Shown here: positions 9,135 to 18,900 of the stretch, piece after piece
How positions within the stretch are numbered: position 1 is the first letter of the stretch
How the letters are laid out: every line of letters starts with the position of its first letter
Source: Paenilisteria rustica
GTDB taxonomy: Bacteria > Bacillota > Bacilli > Lactobacillales > Listeriaceae
DNA length: 64,000 nt
Direction of reading: 5' to 3'
Assembly (NCBI RefSeq): GCF_013820765.1
Contig: NZ_JABJVM010000009.1
Span: forward strand, 62,001 to 126,000
Translations under genes and position numbers: made by a program
The notes under the pieces: model-generated
The model's input: only the letters and a program-made list of their open reading frames with translations
Told to the model about the DNA's origin: nothing
Databases searched by the model: none

Positions 9135-9733
9135 GTGATTACCTCCTTAAATCCTTGTAAAATTTCGAGTCCTGCTTGTCCGCTTTTTTCAGGGTGAAAC
9201 TGGGCGCCATACACGTTCTCATTGGCGATAATACCGGGAACTTCCACGGAATAATCACTGGATGCCATCACGTACTTAGCGTCGCAAACCGCGTAATAAG
9301 AATGCACGTAATACACAAAATTACCATCCTGATCCCGCGTTAACGGCGAGTCCTGTTTCACTTCCAACTGATTCCAGCCCATATGCGGAATTTTCGCTGT
9401 ATCTGGCAGCAATTTCGCGTGACCAGGAATGAGTCCAAGTCCCTGCGTATAGCCAAATTCTTCACTAGAATCAAGCAATAATTGCATTCCGAGACAAACA
9501 CCAAGTAGCGGTTTTCCGTGTGCGACAGCCTCTTGCAAAACTGCAATTAAATCGCGTTCTTCGAGTGCCGCCATCGCTTGCGGAAACGCGCCAACACCTG
9601 GCAAAATAATGCCATCCGCCTCTAAAATCGTCTTTTTCACAGCAGTTATCGTATTTTCAATCCCGATAAAATCAAGCGCCTTGCTCACACTTTTCGTATT
9701 GCCAGCGTCATAATCGATAATGGCGATCTGCAT
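9113..9733 (-). CDS. hisH: Imidazole glycerol phosphate synthase, glutaminase subunit
   Basis: This class-I glutamine amidotransferase (206 aa) supplies ammonia to HisF. The start MQIAIIDYDAGNTKSV is typical. The nucleophile elbow PLLGVCLGMQLLLDSS holds the catalytic Cys (about residue 80), and the His-Glu pair is in GAQFHPEKSGQAG near the C-terminus. The start codon abuts the stop of hisB. Confidence 0.96.
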   Translation of the reverse strand: MQIAIIDYDAGNTKSVSKALDFIGIENTITAVKKTILEADGIILPGVGAFPQAMAALEERDLIAVLQEAVAHGKPLLGVCLGMQLLLDSSEEFGYTQGLGLIPGHAKLLPDTAKIPHMGWNQLEVKQDSPLTRDQDGNFVYYVHSYYAVCDAKYVMASSDYSVEVPGIIANENVYGAQFHPEKSGQAGLEILQGFKEVITCASSQQ

Positions 9734-10318
9734 TTACAGCACACCTTTCGTCGAGTTGACCCCTTGAATATCAGGATTCACCGTGATTGCTTGACGCAGA
9801 GCACGCCCAAACGCCTTAAAAAGCGCCTCAATTTTGTGATGTGTATTTTTGCCGTAAAGCACGCGACAATGCAGGTTCATCGCAGCATTAAACGCCACCG
9901 CTTGGAAGAATTCTTCCACCAGTTCCGTATCGAAATCACCAAGTTTCGGATTATCAAACGAAGCATCAAAAACGAGATATGAACGCCCGCTGAGATCAAG
10001 CGCCACAAAGCCAAGCGACTCATCCATCGGCACATATTCCGAACCATAACGATTAATACCAGCTTTATCGCCAAGCGCTTCCTTCAAACATTGGCCGAGC
10101 ACAATCCCGACATCTTCCGCCGTGTGGTGCGAATCGACATCCAGATCTCCAATCGCCTCACAAACAAATCCAATTCGACTATGCCTCGCAAATAAAGTCA
10201 ACATGTGATCAAGAAAGCCAACCCCAGTGTTAATCTCGCATTTCTCCGGCTGGTCCAAATAAACCTCCATTTTAATCGATGTTTCCGCGGTTTTCCGTTC
10301 TATTTTAGCTGTTCTCAT
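9734..10318 (-). CDS. hisB: Imidazoleglycerol-phosphate dehydratase
   Basis: This Mn-dependent dehydratase catalyses step 6, giving imidazole-acetol phosphate. It is the monofunctional form of about 194 residues, so the phosphatase step must be done by another protein (HisJ at 16481). Metal-binding His clusters are visible: [29 protein letters not shown] and [15 protein letters not shown]. The start is taken as the ATG at 10318, spaced about 9 nt from the GAGGAGG ribosome site inside the end of hisD; in-frame ATGs at 10327 and 10336 lie in or before that site. It overlaps hisD by 14 bp. Confidence 0.95.
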   Translation of the reverse strand: MRTAKIERKTAETSIKMEVYLDQPEKCEINTGVGFLDHMLTLFARHSRIGFVCEAIGDLDVDSHHTAEDVGIVLGQCLKEALGDKAGINRYGSEYVPMDESLGFVALDLSGRSYLVFDASFDNPKLGDFDTELVEEFFQAVAFNAAMNLHCRVLYGKNTHHKIEALFKAFGRALRQAITVNPDIQGVNSTKGVL

Positions 10319-11603
10319 CTTCGTCATCCTCCTCAAATCGAATTTCGATAGCGCGAGCGTGCGCCGTCAAGCCTTCCTTTTCAGCGAGCAGTACAATCGC
10401 ATCTTTTTCCTTCGCCAGCGCGTCTTTTGTATAAGAAATAAACGAGGTCCGTTTGCAGAAATCAGCGACACCGAGTGGGGAGAAGAAGCGCGCAGTTCCA
10501 CTCGTCGGCAATACATGATTCGGCCCCGCAAAATAGTCACCAAGCGGCTCGGAGGCATAAGCGCCCAAGAAAACCGAGCCAGCATTTTTAACATAACTCA
10601 GATAATCCATCGGGTTCTCCAACTGGATTTCGAGATGCTCCGGCGCAATCTCATTCATAATATCGAACGCGATTTCCACAGATTCAGCGACAATTACCTG
10701 TCCAAAATTGGCAATCGAAGCCCGAGCAATCTTTTCTCGTGGAAGGGTTTGAAGCTGTTTTTCCACTTCGGAAGCAACGGCTTGACCAAACGCCGCACTC
10801 GTCGTAATAAGAATCGCGCGCGCCAACGTATCATGTTCCGCCTGCGACAATAAATCCGCAGCAACAAAACGAGGATTCGCCGTTGCGTCCGCGACCACGA
10901 CAACCTCTGAAGGCCCCGCAATCATATCGATATCCACGATGCCAAACACTTCCCGTTTTGCCAGCGCCACAAAAATATTACCTGGCCCAACAATTTTATC
11001 CACTTTTGGAATCGATTCAGTCCCAAACGCGAGAGCAGCAATGGCTTGCGCGCCCCCGATTTGATAAACTTCATCGGCACCCGCAATTTTCGCAGCAGCT
11101 AGAATATACGGATTTAAGCCATCTTTTCCAGGCGGTGTCACCATGATAACCCGCGGCACACCAGCGATTTTAGCAGGTAAAATGTTCATCAAAACGGAAG
11201 AAGGATAAGCTGCCGTGCCACCGGGAACATAAATCCCAGCCGTTTCAAGCGGACGAACGAGCTGACCGCGCATCACGCCATGTTTCTCCGTGTCCACAAA
11301 CCCAGATTGCTTCTGCTTTTGGTGGTAAGACAGGATATTCACCTTCGCCTGTTCCAACGCCTTGATAAAATCAGCTTCCACGTGATCCAAAGCATTGTCC
11401 AGCAAACTTTGCGCCACTCTAAAATCCGTTAATCGAACCCCATCAAATTGCTCCGTCAGTCTAAAAAGCGCCGCATCACCATTCGCTTTCACATCCTCGA
11501 TAATCGCTTTGACAGAAGCCTCGGTCTCGACTTGTGTATCCGCACTCGTCGCGCTATGTAACTGCTCCAATATCGCCTTTTTATCTCCAGAAATAAACCT
11601 CAT
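10305..11603 (-). CDS. hisD: Histidinol dehydrogenase
   Basis: This 432-residue Zn- and NAD-dependent enzyme oxidises histidinol to histidine in two steps (last step of the pathway). Recognisable segments are the [15 protein letters not shown] loop, [15 protein letters not shown], the [14 protein letters not shown] motif, [27 protein letters not shown] and the C-terminal [20 protein letters not shown]. The acidic C-terminus (EEDDEDENS) overlaps the start of hisB. Confidence 0.96.
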   Translation of the reverse strand: MRFISGDKKAILEQLHSATSADTQVETEASVKAIIEDVKANGDAALFRLTEQFDGVRLTDFRVAQSLLDNALDHVEADFIKALEQAKVNILSYHQKQKQSGFVDTEKHGVMRGQLVRPLETAGIYVPGGTAAYPSSVLMNILPAKIAGVPRVIMVTPPGKDGLNPYILAAAKIAGADEVYQIGGAQAIAALAFGTESIPKVDKIVGPGNIFVALAKREVFGIVDIDMIAGPSEVVVVADATANPRFVAADLLSQAEHDTLARAILITTSAAFGQAVASEVEKQLQTLPREKIARASIANFGQVIVAESVEIAFDIMNEIAPEHLEIQLENPMDYLSYVKNAGSVFLGAYASEPLGDYFAGPNHVLPTSGTARFFSPLGVADFCKRTSFISYTKDALAKEKDAIVLLAEKEGLTAHARAIEIRFEEDDEDENS

Positions 11604-12238
11604 TTCGCGTCCTCCTCAAGCGTTCTCTCCAACAAATCAATCAATTCAAAAATTTGCGCTTTATTCCGTTTCAGCGACGCTTTGTTCACGATGAGCCGCG
11701 CCGAAATATCGTACATCGTATCAAAAATAACCAAGCCGTTCTCACGCAGCGTCGAACCAGTTTCTACGATATCGATAATCGCATCGGCGAGTCCCAGAAT
11801 TGGTGCCATCTCAACAGAACCCTCAATCTTGATAATCTCGACATCCTCGCCACGTTCGCGAAAATATTTCGTCGCCACCGTCGGGTATTTCGTCGCGATA
11901 ATTTTGCGCCTATAATCACTAGGATCGTAGCTGGGCGTCGACGCAAGGCAGAACTGACACCGCCCAATTTTCAAATCCAGCATCTCGTAATGCTCTTTGT
12001 CCTGCTCCATCAGCACGTCTTTCCCAACAATCCCGATATCCGCAACACCATGCTTCACATACGTCGTCACGTCCGGAGCCTTCGCCAAAATAAACGAATA
12101 CGGCGCGTCCTCACTCTTAAAAATAAGCTTCCGACTTTTCTCATGTAACATCGCACAATCCACACCAGCCTGCTCCAAAAGTGCTACCGCGGACTTCTCC
12201 AAGCGTCCTTTCGTTAAGGCAATTTGCAGTGATTTCAT
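11600..12238 (-). CDS. hisG: ATP phosphoribosyltransferase, short catalytic subunit
   Basis: This enzyme catalyses the committed step, ATP plus PRPP to phosphoribosyl-ATP. At 212 residues it is the short form (HisGS), which lacks the regulatory ACT-like domain and needs HisZ; hisZ lies directly upstream with a 4-bp overlap. Motifs are [18 protein letters not shown] at the N-terminus, [10 protein letters not shown], and the PRPP-binding loop [26 protein letters not shown]. The hisD start overlaps by 4 bp. Confidence 0.95.
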   Translation of the reverse strand: MKSLQIALTKGRLEKSAVALLEQAGVDCAMLHEKSRKLIFKSEDAPYSFILAKAPDVTTYVKHGVADIGIVGKDVLMEQDKEHYEMLDLKIGRCQFCLASTPSYDPSDYRRKIIATKYPTVATKYFRERGEDVEIIKIEGSVEMAPILGLADAIIDIVETGSTLRENGLVIFDTMYDISARLIVNKASLKRNKAQIFELIDLLERTLEEDAK

Positions 12239-13407
12239 GTCAAAACCTCCTTTTCCGGATCGATTTCGCGCACAGTATGGTCGCTAACATCAATAATTTT
12301 ACTAAATTGCCATTTCTTCGCAAAGGCAACGCTCTCCGACAGCTGATCGAAAAAACTAAGCGAACTATTAGGCGTTTCGGCAAGAATTTTTTCCGCCAGA
12401 TGCGTCGTTTCAAGCGAATAATGAATAAACGTTTTCGCGTCCGGCGCATCCTCCTTCAACGACCGCCGCTTCAGCGATACAATCTCATCCAAATTCAGCG
12501 CTAACCCAACAGCAGGCCAATTATCCTCACCAAATTCAGCGAAAAGCGAATCATAACGACCACCGCTCAAAAAATGAACCGCCGACATATCCGCATAACC
12601 ACGGAAAATCGCGCCCGTATAATAATGAAGCTCCTGCACCAAACCAATATCCACCGACAAATGCTCCGGCACATTCACGACCTCAATAATCGTCTCCATC
12701 TGCGTCAATGCCTCCAAAATAACGACATTGTCCGTCAACGCCTGCGCTTCCCGAATCGTATCCACCGAACCAAATAAGCGCGGTAATGCCAGAATAAAAT
12801 CATCCATCACACTCGGATGGCTTTCCACAAACGCCCGAATCCCAAATAAACTCTTATTCTGCAACACTTGGCGAAAAGCTTCCTCGTCGCTACCTTGCAA
12901 ATCCAGCGTCTGAATCACCGCCTGATAAATCGCCGCGTGCCCAATCTCAATTTGAAAATCACTAATTCCCAGCTGTTTCAAAACCATAATCGCACTCGTA
13001 ATGCATTCAATCTCCGCTTTAATAGAAGCAAACCCGATAATTTCAATCCCAGCCTGCGTCATTTCATTGCGTTCCCCAGCCAATTCCTCGTTCGCCCGAA
13101 ACACCTTTCCGCTATACGAAAGCTTGAGTGGCGGCGTCACACCCGTCGTACTAATCACCCGACCAATCGGAGACGTCATATCTGGCCGCAAAACCGTCAA
13201 CCGCCCCTTTTTATCAAAAAATCGGTACAAATTCACATCACTAATCGCCGAGAAAACATCATCAAATTCGATGACAGGCGTTTCAATTCTCTGATACCCG
13301 CGCGCATGAAACGACCGATTCACCAGATGCTCCATATCATAAGCCGACGCCGCTTCTTTAAAAAGTTTATCTCTGGTTCCAATAGGTAAATTCCGATTCC
13401 ATTTCAT
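12235..13407 (-). CDS. hisZ: ATP phosphoribosyltransferase regulatory subunit
   Basis: This is a paralogue of histidyl-tRNA synthetase (390 aa) that has lost aminoacylation and forms the regulatory octamer with short HisG, making it histidine-sensitive. The class-II synthetase fold is visible: the [14 protein letters not shown] start, [14 protein letters not shown], motif-2-like [39 protein letters not shown], and [23 protein letters not shown] near the end. The anticodon-binding domain is absent. It is the first gene of the operon, about 34 nt from the predicted transcription start. Confidence 0.95.
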   Translation of the reverse strand: MKWNRNLPIGTRDKLFKEAASAYDMEHLVNRSFHARGYQRIETPVIEFDDVFSAISDVNLYRFFDKKGRLTVLRPDMTSPIGRVISTTGVTPPLKLSYSGKVFRANEELAGERNEMTQAGIEIIGFASIKAEIECITSAIMVLKQLGISDFQIEIGHAAIYQAVIQTLDLQGSDEEAFRQVLQNKSLFGIRAFVESHPSVMDDFILALPRLFGSVDTIREAQALTDNVVILEALTQMETIIEVVNVPEHLSVDIGLVQELHYYTGAIFRGYADMSAVHFLSGGRYDSLFAEFGEDNWPAVGLALNLDEIVSLKRRSLKEDAPDAKTFIHYSLETTHLAEKILAETPNSSLSFFDQLSESVAFAKKWQFSKIIDVSDHTVREIDPEKEVLT

Positions 13408-13447
13408 ATTTTCGAGCCCCTTTTCACGTAAACTTTATTGTATTACC

Positions 13448-13476
13448 ATATTAGCAGGTTAAAGCGTTTTTGTAAA
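13448..13476 (-). promoter_or_regulatory. Sigma-A promoter of the his operon
   Basis: On the minus strand there is TTTACA (13471-13476), a 17-bp spacer and TAATAT (13448-13453). The expected start is near 13441, leaving a leader of about 35 nt before hisZ. That is too short for a T-box, so histidine control at the RNA level is unlikely here. Confidence 0.75.
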
Positions 13477-13671
13477 TATAAAAGGAAGAATATCTCCAGT
13501 ATACCAATAAATTCATAGAATATTCTAGAAATAAGTGAGCTGTATCTTCTAAATATGTCTAAAGTGTCATTAATTTTCAGCAAAAAGCGGAAATATTGTA
13601 TTTTTTTCGAGGCGGACACTGCTAGGATTGAAGTAGAACTATGAACAAATAAATCAAAAGGGGCGAAAAGA

Positions 13672-16233
13672 ATGAATAGAATAATGAAGAAAACAGCATT
13701 ACTTTTTTTAGCAGCGAATGTTTTTGCAGGATCGGTTATCGCAGTGGCACCAGTTGGGGCACAAGCAGCGAACCAAGCAGTACAAGGCTCTATCTACGGA
13801 AATGTGAAAGCCGAAATCAACGCATTATTTGTAGGTAAAGACCCAAAAAATGATATTCGAGCGGGACTAGATCAAACACCAGTCAACGATGCGATTGCAG
13901 ATGTGGCACTTTTAGAAGATCCAATCCAGCAAGCCGAGTTACGATTGATTCTGGATAAGGCGATCAGCCAATTAACCGCGAAAATCCAATCCTCATTAAC
14001 CATCGACAGCGCTCTAAACGGAGCAACGGAAATCACTGGAAAACTCGAATCACAAACTGTTTTCATCGCAGAGGTTTACAATGCAGCCGGCACGAGAATC
14101 GCGATGACAACAGGCATGGCAACGGCAGACAATACATACAAGGTAGCGCTAAATCGTGTGAATCGGTACGATGCAGACGGCTCATGGCTCAACATGGGAG
14201 CTGTGACTTTAGAAAAAGGCATGAAAGTCAAAGTTTACGTGAACCTACTGAACTCTAAAGGACAGCGTTTTGTGGCAACAGAGTCAACACAAGATGTCAT
14301 TGGCATACCTTATGAAGAAGCAGAAACCGCGGTTTTAGGCCTGTTTGTGGCGAATGATCCTACCAAAATGGTGGCTAAAACGGCGAGCAAGGCAAGTGTT
14401 GCAGCAGCGCAAATGAAAGTCGCGGTCCTACCTGCATCACCAGAAAAAGATGTACTACAAAGCTATGTGAATAAAGCCGAAACACTTGTAGGCGCGCGCG
14501 ATGCGTTTCAAGGAATCACGCTAAATGCTGATCATAAAGCGGCTACTTTTGCATTGGATAATACGGAACAAGCGAAATATGCTTACAAGTTTACGTTAAA
14601 TAATAATCCGATGACGACAACGAGTTCAGTAAGCGGAAATATTAAGAGTATCGTGTCCCCAAACACTTTAGCAGTTGGCGATACCGTTGCGATTTGGGCA
14701 CAAGTACAAAACGTGTCGTATTTAATTGCAGACTTGAAAGTAACAGCCGTTCCGACACCAGAAGAACTTGCGCGTCAACTAGTCAATGAACTGTTTATTG
14801 GAGACAATGCTGCGAATAATGTCAAACCAACAACAAATCAAATAGACTTGAATAAAGCGCAGACACAGGTCAATTTAGTAGTAGATTATACAACAAGAAT
14901 GAGCATTCAGAAAGATTTGGATAAGGCAAAGAGTGAATTCAATATCATTACTCCAATCACGATTAATCCGGTGACGACACTGACAACAGAGGTAACAGGA
15001 AGCGGCGAACCGAATGCAAGCGTGGTTGTTCGAAATGGCTCGCTTATTTTAGGATCAGGCACGGCAGACGCGAACGGAAAGTACAGCGTTTCGATACCCA
15101 AACAAGTCATTAATACGTACCTCACTGTATACACTACAAAACCACTTAGTGGCAAAACAATCGTAGCGAGTATATATGTAACAAAAGGAGCAGACATCAC
15201 CCTTGCTGCGAATGATTACAAACTAGGTGAAGCAACGATAACAGGAACTTACGGCAAAGACATTCCGCGAATTCGTCTGTGGGTCAACGGGATTGCTGTG
15301 ACACAAGCCACTTTGAATGCAGATGGCACGTTTACCATTGAAAAAGCAGCAAACTATGTCAAATCACTAACAGACAAAGTTGAAATCGTAGCGGTTGATT
15401 CTAAATTTATCGAACTAACACGCGTTTCAGTGAAAATTACAGGCTCTATCGTCAAAGATTATGCGCTAACAGCTAATTCATATCAAATGGACACGGCGAA
15501 TATCGAAGGCACATACGGAAAAGACATCACAAAAGTTTCTCTTTGGGTAAATGGCGTATCAGTGGCCGAAGCGACAACTAATCCAGATGGAACTTACCGC
15601 GTGATGGATATCTCTGAATTTGTAGTATCAAAGGATGAAGTTGTGGAAGTCGTTGGTGTTGATGCACGAAATGTGGAAGTGAAACGCGTGAGAGTAAAAG
15701 TTACGAGCTCTCCACTAGAAAACTGGATAAAAGCGGATACGTATAAATTTGGTACATTGCCACTTACTGGTACGATTGGTAAGAATATCAGTAAAGTACG
15801 TCTTTGGGTCAATGGTAAAGCAGTGCAAGAAGCAACGATAAAAGCAGACGGTAGCTATATTTTTGAGAATGCTAAGAAAAGTATTTTAAAAGATACCGAT
15901 TTAGTAGAAGTTGTTGGAGTAGACAATGGTTACGTGGAAGTTGGTCGTACAACAGTTTTCGTGGAGCCGATTGCGCTTGATCTTGCGTTAACAGCCGACG
16001 ATTATGCATTTGGAAGTCTAACGCTAACAGGAACATACGGTAAAGACATTAAATACGTGCGACTTTTTGTGAACGGTGAAGTTGCAAAACAAGCTGATTT
16101 GAATCCAATAACAGGAACCTACACATGTACAGATATCATCAAAAAAATTACGAGCAGCGCGGATAATTTAGAAATTGTAGCGGTGGATGCGAAATTTAAA
16201 GAAATCAAGCGGATACCAGTTATAGTGAAATAG
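13672..16233 (+). CDS. Secreted modular protein with Cry D-VI-like and Ig-like repeats
   Basis: This 853-residue exported protein has a Sec signal peptide (cleavage probably after GAQA, residue 32). Three helical modules of about 60 residues start near 42, 214 and 361, sharing an A..V..LF......Q..I..A...V pattern like the 'toxin Cry1Ac domain D-VI-related' repeats of Listeria surface proteins. An Ig-like module (about 422-505) with SGEPNASVVV and ADANGKYSVSIP follows. Four repeats of about 87 residues start near 506, 594, 681 and 769, each with Y.[LF]G...[IL]TGTYGKDI..[VI]RLWVNG. There is no LPXTG or membrane anchor, so it is released or bound non-covalently. A role in adhesion is a guess. 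Confidence 0.75.
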   Translation: MNRIMKKTALLFLAANVFAGSVIAVAPVGAQAANQAVQGSIYGNVKAEINALFVGKDPKNDIRAGLDQTPVNDAIADVALLEDPIQQAELRLILDKAISQLTAKIQSSLTIDSALNGATEITGKLESQTVFIAEVYNAAGTRIAMTTGMATADNTYKVALNRVNRYDADGSWLNMGAVTLEKGMKVKVYVNLLNSKGQRFVATESTQDVIGIPYEEAETAVLGLFVANDPTKMVAKTASKASVAAAQMKVAVLPASPEKDVLQSYVNKAETLVGARDAFQGITLNADHKAATFALDNTEQAKYAYKFTLNNNPMTTTSSVSGNIKSIVSPNTLAVGDTVAIWAQVQNVSYLIADLKVTAVPTPEELARQLVNELFIGDNAANNVKPTTNQIDLNKAQTQVNLVVDYTTRMSIQKDLDKAKSEFNIITPITINPVTTLTTEVTGSGEPNASVVVRNGSLILGSGTADANGKYSVSIPKQVINTYLTVYTTKPLSGKTIVASIYVTKGADITLAANDYKLGEATITGTYGKDIPRIRLWVNGIAVTQATLNADGTFTIEKAANYVKSLTDKVEIVAVDSKFIELTRVSVKITGSIVKDYALTANSYQMDTANIEGTYGKDITKVSLWVNGVSVAEATTNPDGTYRVMDISEFVVSKDEVVEVVGVDARNVEVKRVRVKVTSSPLENWIKADTYKFGTLPLTGTIGKNISKVRLWVNGKAVQEATIKADGSYIFENAKKSILKDTDLVEVVGVDNGYVEVGRTTVFVEPIALDLALTADDYAFGSLTLTGTYGKDIKYVRLFVNGEVAKQADLNPITGTYTCTDIIKKITSSADNLEIVAVDAKFKEIKRIPVIVK

Positions 16234-16258
16234 AATATCAGCGTGTCGATAAATAATT

Positions 16259-16399
16259 ATTGTTGGGGCTGTTCGAATGAAATGAGTTACAGCCCCAATA
16301 TGCATGAGAGCAAAGCGAGCATGTAATCCTTCCCGGCTGTTCGAAAGAAAAGAGTTACGGCCCCAATATGCATGAGAGCAAAGCGAGCATGTAATCCTT
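16259..16399 (+). repeat. Two tandem copies of a 67-bp dispersed repeat
   Basis: Copy 1 (16265-16331) and copy 2 (16333-16399) differ at only a few positions. Each holds a GGCTG-TTCGAA start, an AGTTAC-GGCCCC-type hairpin arm and a GAGCAAAGCGAGCATG box. An inverted relative lies at 43763-43836. A TATCAGCGTGTCGATAAATA box (16236-16255) directly precedes copy 1 and recurs in the inverted-repeat segment at 42.46 kb. Confidence 0.8.
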
Positions 16400-16406
16400 A
16401 GTATGA

Positions 16407-16437
16407 AGCCATGATATACACTATCATGGCTTTTTTT
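16407..16437 (+). terminator. Rho-independent terminator
   Basis: AGCCATGATA (16407-16416) pairs perfectly with TATCATGGCT, followed by a run of seven T. It ends transcription from the secreted repeat protein gene, about 175 bp past its stop. Confidence 0.9.
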
Positions 16438-16480
16438 GACGGAGTGATGATACAATAAACAAAAAAAGGAGCGATGCAAA

Positions 16481-17311
16481 GTGAAAAAATGGGATGGACA
16501 CACGCATACGGAATTTTGTCCGCATGGTTCGGGGGATAAGGTAGAGGCGATGATTGAAAAGGCGATTACTTTAGGGTTTACAGATTACTCGATTACGGAG
16601 CATCCACCAATGCCGAGAGCCTTTGAGGAAGTTATTGCGAATCCAATGGAAGACATTGCGACAGCAGCGATTCGATGGGATCAATTAGATGCTTATTTTG
16701 AGCGAGCGCATGCTATGAAGCGTAAATATAAAGATCAGATTCGGGTTCATGTCGGTTTAGAAGTGGATTTTTTGCCGGGATTTGAGCAGGATACGCGGGC
16801 GTTGTTAAGGGAGTATGGTTCGCAGATGGATGATGGTGTTTTGTCGCTACACTTTATGCCAGGAGTCGGTGGTTGGCGCTTTATTGATTTTTCAGCGGAG
16901 GATTTTGAGGCGGGAATTTTGAAGTATTATGGTAGCTTTGATGCAGTTCAGAAGGGGTATTATGCATTGATTCGAGAATCGTTGTTTGCTGACTTAGGGC
17001 CAGCGAAGCCGACGCGATTGGGGCATATTTCACTTTGCCAGAAGTTTCAGCGCTTTTTTGTAAATGAAGAAACTGGGATGAAAAAGGATACGCGACTCCA
17101 TATTTCAGATTTGCTGAGGGATGTTAAGGCGCGGGAATATCAGTTGGATTGGAACACGGCGGGACTTTACAAGGAATTTTGTGGAGAAACGTATCCACCG
17201 CTTGATGTAGTGAACGAGGCGCGAGGATTGGGGATTGAATTGGTTTATGGCTCGGATTCGCATAGCTTGGCGGATGCGGGGCGAGGCTATGACTACTATG
17301 AAAACCATTAA
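16481..17311 (+). CDS. hisJ: Histidinol-phosphatase, PHP family
   Basis: This metal-dependent PHP-superfamily phosphatase (276 aa) dephosphorylates histidinol phosphate, the one histidine step missing from the his operon. Motifs are the first metal pair WDGHTHTEFCPHG (residues 3-15), the STEHP-like SITEHPPMP, VGLEVDFLPG, RLGHISLC and the terminal YGSDSHSLADAGRGYD. A gtg start at 16481 follows AAAAGGAG. It lies 3 kb from hisZ, divergently, separated by the secreted repeat protein gene. Confidence 0.92.
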   Translation: MKKWDGHTHTEFCPHGSGDKVEAMIEKAITLGFTDYSITEHPPMPRAFEEVIANPMEDIATAAIRWDQLDAYFERAHAMKRKYKDQIRVHVGLEVDFLPGFEQDTRALLREYGSQMDDGVLSLHFMPGVGGWRFIDFSAEDFEAGILKYYGSFDAVQKGYYALIRESLFADLGPAKPTRLGHISLCQKFQRFFVNEETGMKKDTRLHISDLLRDVKAREYQLDWNTAGLYKEFCGETYPPLDVVNEARGLGIELVYGSDSHSLADAGRGYDYYENH

Positions 17312-17344
17312 AAAAGTTGGGCGTCATCGCGCCCAACTTTTTTT
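17311..17344. terminator. Bidirectional terminator
   Basis: AAAAAGTTGGGCG pairs with CGCCCAACTTTTTTT around a 6-nt loop. It serves hisJ (+) and the purine permease gene (-), whose stop codon lies inside it. Confidence 0.9.
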
Positions 17345-18638
17345 AAACAACGAATATAAAATAGCAGATAAATAAGATCATTAATACGTACATAATCGGG
17401 TGGACTTCTTTGTATCTACCTTTGAAAAACATCGTAATCGGGTAGAAAATGAAGCCGAGCGCGATTCCTGATGCTATCGAGAAACTAAGTACCATCATCA
17501 AAATAACCATGAAACAAGGAACGGCGATTTCGAATTTGGACCAGTCGATATGTGCCACGTTACCAATCATTAGAATGCCGACAATCACTAGGGCAGGAGT
17601 TGTTACAGCGCTTGTGATAACGCCGAGTAGTGGTGAAAAGAACATCGATAATCCGAAACAAATTGCTATGACAATCGCGGTCAATCCGGTACGTCCGCCA
17701 ACCGCAACCCCCGCTGTCGATTCTACATAAGAAGTTGTTGTAGAGGTTCCTAGAATCGAGCCAACAATCGTCGCCGAGGAGTCAGCGAACAAGGCACGGC
17801 TTGCGCGTGGGATTTTGTTATCTTTCATGAATCCTGCTTGATTCGCTACCGCAACGAGTGTTCCAGCCGTATCAAAGAAATCAATGAAGAAGAATGTCAA
17901 AATGACGATCAACATCTGTGGTGTGAAAATATCGCCAAGGTGAAAGAGTGCTTGTCCAAAAGTAGGCGAAATATCTGGAATCGGCGCCACGACTTGAGTT
18001 GGCACATCGATTAGTTGGAAAATCATGCCGACAATGACAGTCGCTGCCATCCCGATAAAAATCGCTCCATTTATATTTAAAGTCATGAGAATAATGGTAA
18101 TAACGATACCGAAAACGGCGAGCAGGACAGCGCTATTATGCAAATCGCCCAGTGCCACGAGTGTCGCCTTATTTCCAACGATAATCCCCGCGTTTTTCAA
18201 GCCAAGAAAAGCGATGAAAAAACCAATCCCTGCACCCACGGCGAATTTTAACTCGGTTGGAATTGCGTTAATAATTTTTTCACGAATTCCTGTAACGGTT
18301 AGGACAATAAATACACAGCCTGAGACTAAAACACCCGATAATGCGGTCTCCCAAGGAATTCCCCACTGCGCACAAACCGTGTACGCGAAAAAAGAACTAA
18401 GTCCGATTCCTGGCGCTAACCCGATTGGATAGTTCGCGATAAGTCCCATGAGTAACGATCCGACGACAGCCGCAAGAGCCGTAGCAACGAATACCGCGCT
18501 CATGTCCATCCCGGTTGTTGCAAGTGCGGACGGATTCACAAATAATATGTAAGCCATTGACAAGAAAGTCGTTAACCCCGCCAAAATTTCTGTTTTAATC
18601 GTTGTCTTATTTTCTCGTAGTCTAAACAATTTTTCCAT
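17343..18638 (-). CDS. NCS2-family purine permease (PbuG/PbuO-like)
   Basis: This is a membrane transporter of about 431 residues with about 12 hydrophobic segments, of the AzgA-like NCS2 branch (guanine/hypoxanthine or adenine uptake by proton symport). Family signatures are TEILAGLTTFLSMAYILFVNP at the N-terminus, GAGIGFFIAFLGLKNAGI, and FFIDFFDTAGTLVAVANQAG. The start chosen is ATG 18638, 8 nt after GGGAGGC; the longer frame adds 14 residues without support. A guanine-class riboswitch and terminator precede it, so it should be off when guanine or hypoxanthine is plentiful. Confidence 0.92.
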   Translation of the reverse strand: MEKLFRLRENKTTIKTEILAGLTTFLSMAYILFVNPSALATTGMDMSAVFVATALAAVVGSLLMGLIANYPIGLAPGIGLSSFFAYTVCAQWGIPWETALSGVLVSGCVFIVLTVTGIREKIINAIPTELKFAVGAGIGFFIAFLGLKNAGIIVGNKATLVALGDLHNSAVLLAVFGIVITIILMTLNINGAIFIGMAATVIVGMIFQLIDVPTQVVAPIPDISPTFGQALFHLGDIFTPQMLIVILTFFFIDFFDTAGTLVAVANQAGFMKDNKIPRASRALFADSSATIVGSILGTSTTTSYVESTAGVAVGGRTGLTAIVIAICFGLSMFFSPLLGVITSAVTTPALVIVGILMIGNVAHIDWSKFEIAVPCFMVILMMVLSFSIASGIALGFIFYPITMFFKGRYKEVHPIMYVLMILFICYFIFVV

Positions 18639-18693
18639 TAAAAAAAGCCTCCCTGAATTGTGTTGTCGCACATTTTTCAAAGATGAGCCATCG

Positions 18694-18807
18694 CAAAAAA
18701 GAACCGATCCTGCCTAAAAAGCAGAAATCGAGTATGCTATTGCTCGTAGTTTAGCCATTTACGGTAGCTAAGTAGAAACGTCTGGGCCATATTCCTAGAC
18801 ATATACG
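18694..18807 (-). promoter_or_regulatory. Purine (guanine-class) riboswitch with terminator
   Basis: The aptamer occupies 18745-18807 on the minus strand. P1 CGTATA/TACG closes loops matching the purine consensus: AATATGGCCCAGACGTTTCTAC, then CCGTAAAT, then CTAAACTACG. The specificity base before the final UACG-type segment is C, as in guanine/hypoxanthine sensors rather than adenine sensors. Downstream, CGATTTCTGC pairs with GCAGGATCG, followed by a T run (18694-18730). That is a ligand-favoured terminator before the permease gene. Confidence 0.93.
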
Positions 18808-18865
18808 ACATGTTTTTATTTTAGCTTAGTTGGGGGCGGTTAGCAAGAGGGGAGGAGAAGAAATG

Positions 18866-18894
18866 TTGCGTGGGGATAGGAATTTTGTTATAAT
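18866..18894 (+). promoter_or_regulatory. Sigma-A promoter of the antitoxin RNA
   Basis: TTGCGT (18866-18871), a 17-bp spacer and a consensus TATAAT (18889-18894). It points towards the 3' end of the convergent toxin gene. Confidence 0.75.
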
Positions 18895-18900
18895 GAATAT

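Noticed and set aside
13408..13671. T-box riboswitch for histidine control
   Set aside because: The his promoter leaves only about 35 nt of leader, and no T-box sequence was found.
16168..16503. 111-codon minus-strand frame over the 67-bp repeats
   Set aside because: It is composed largely of the repeat sequence and the terminator, with no ribosome site.
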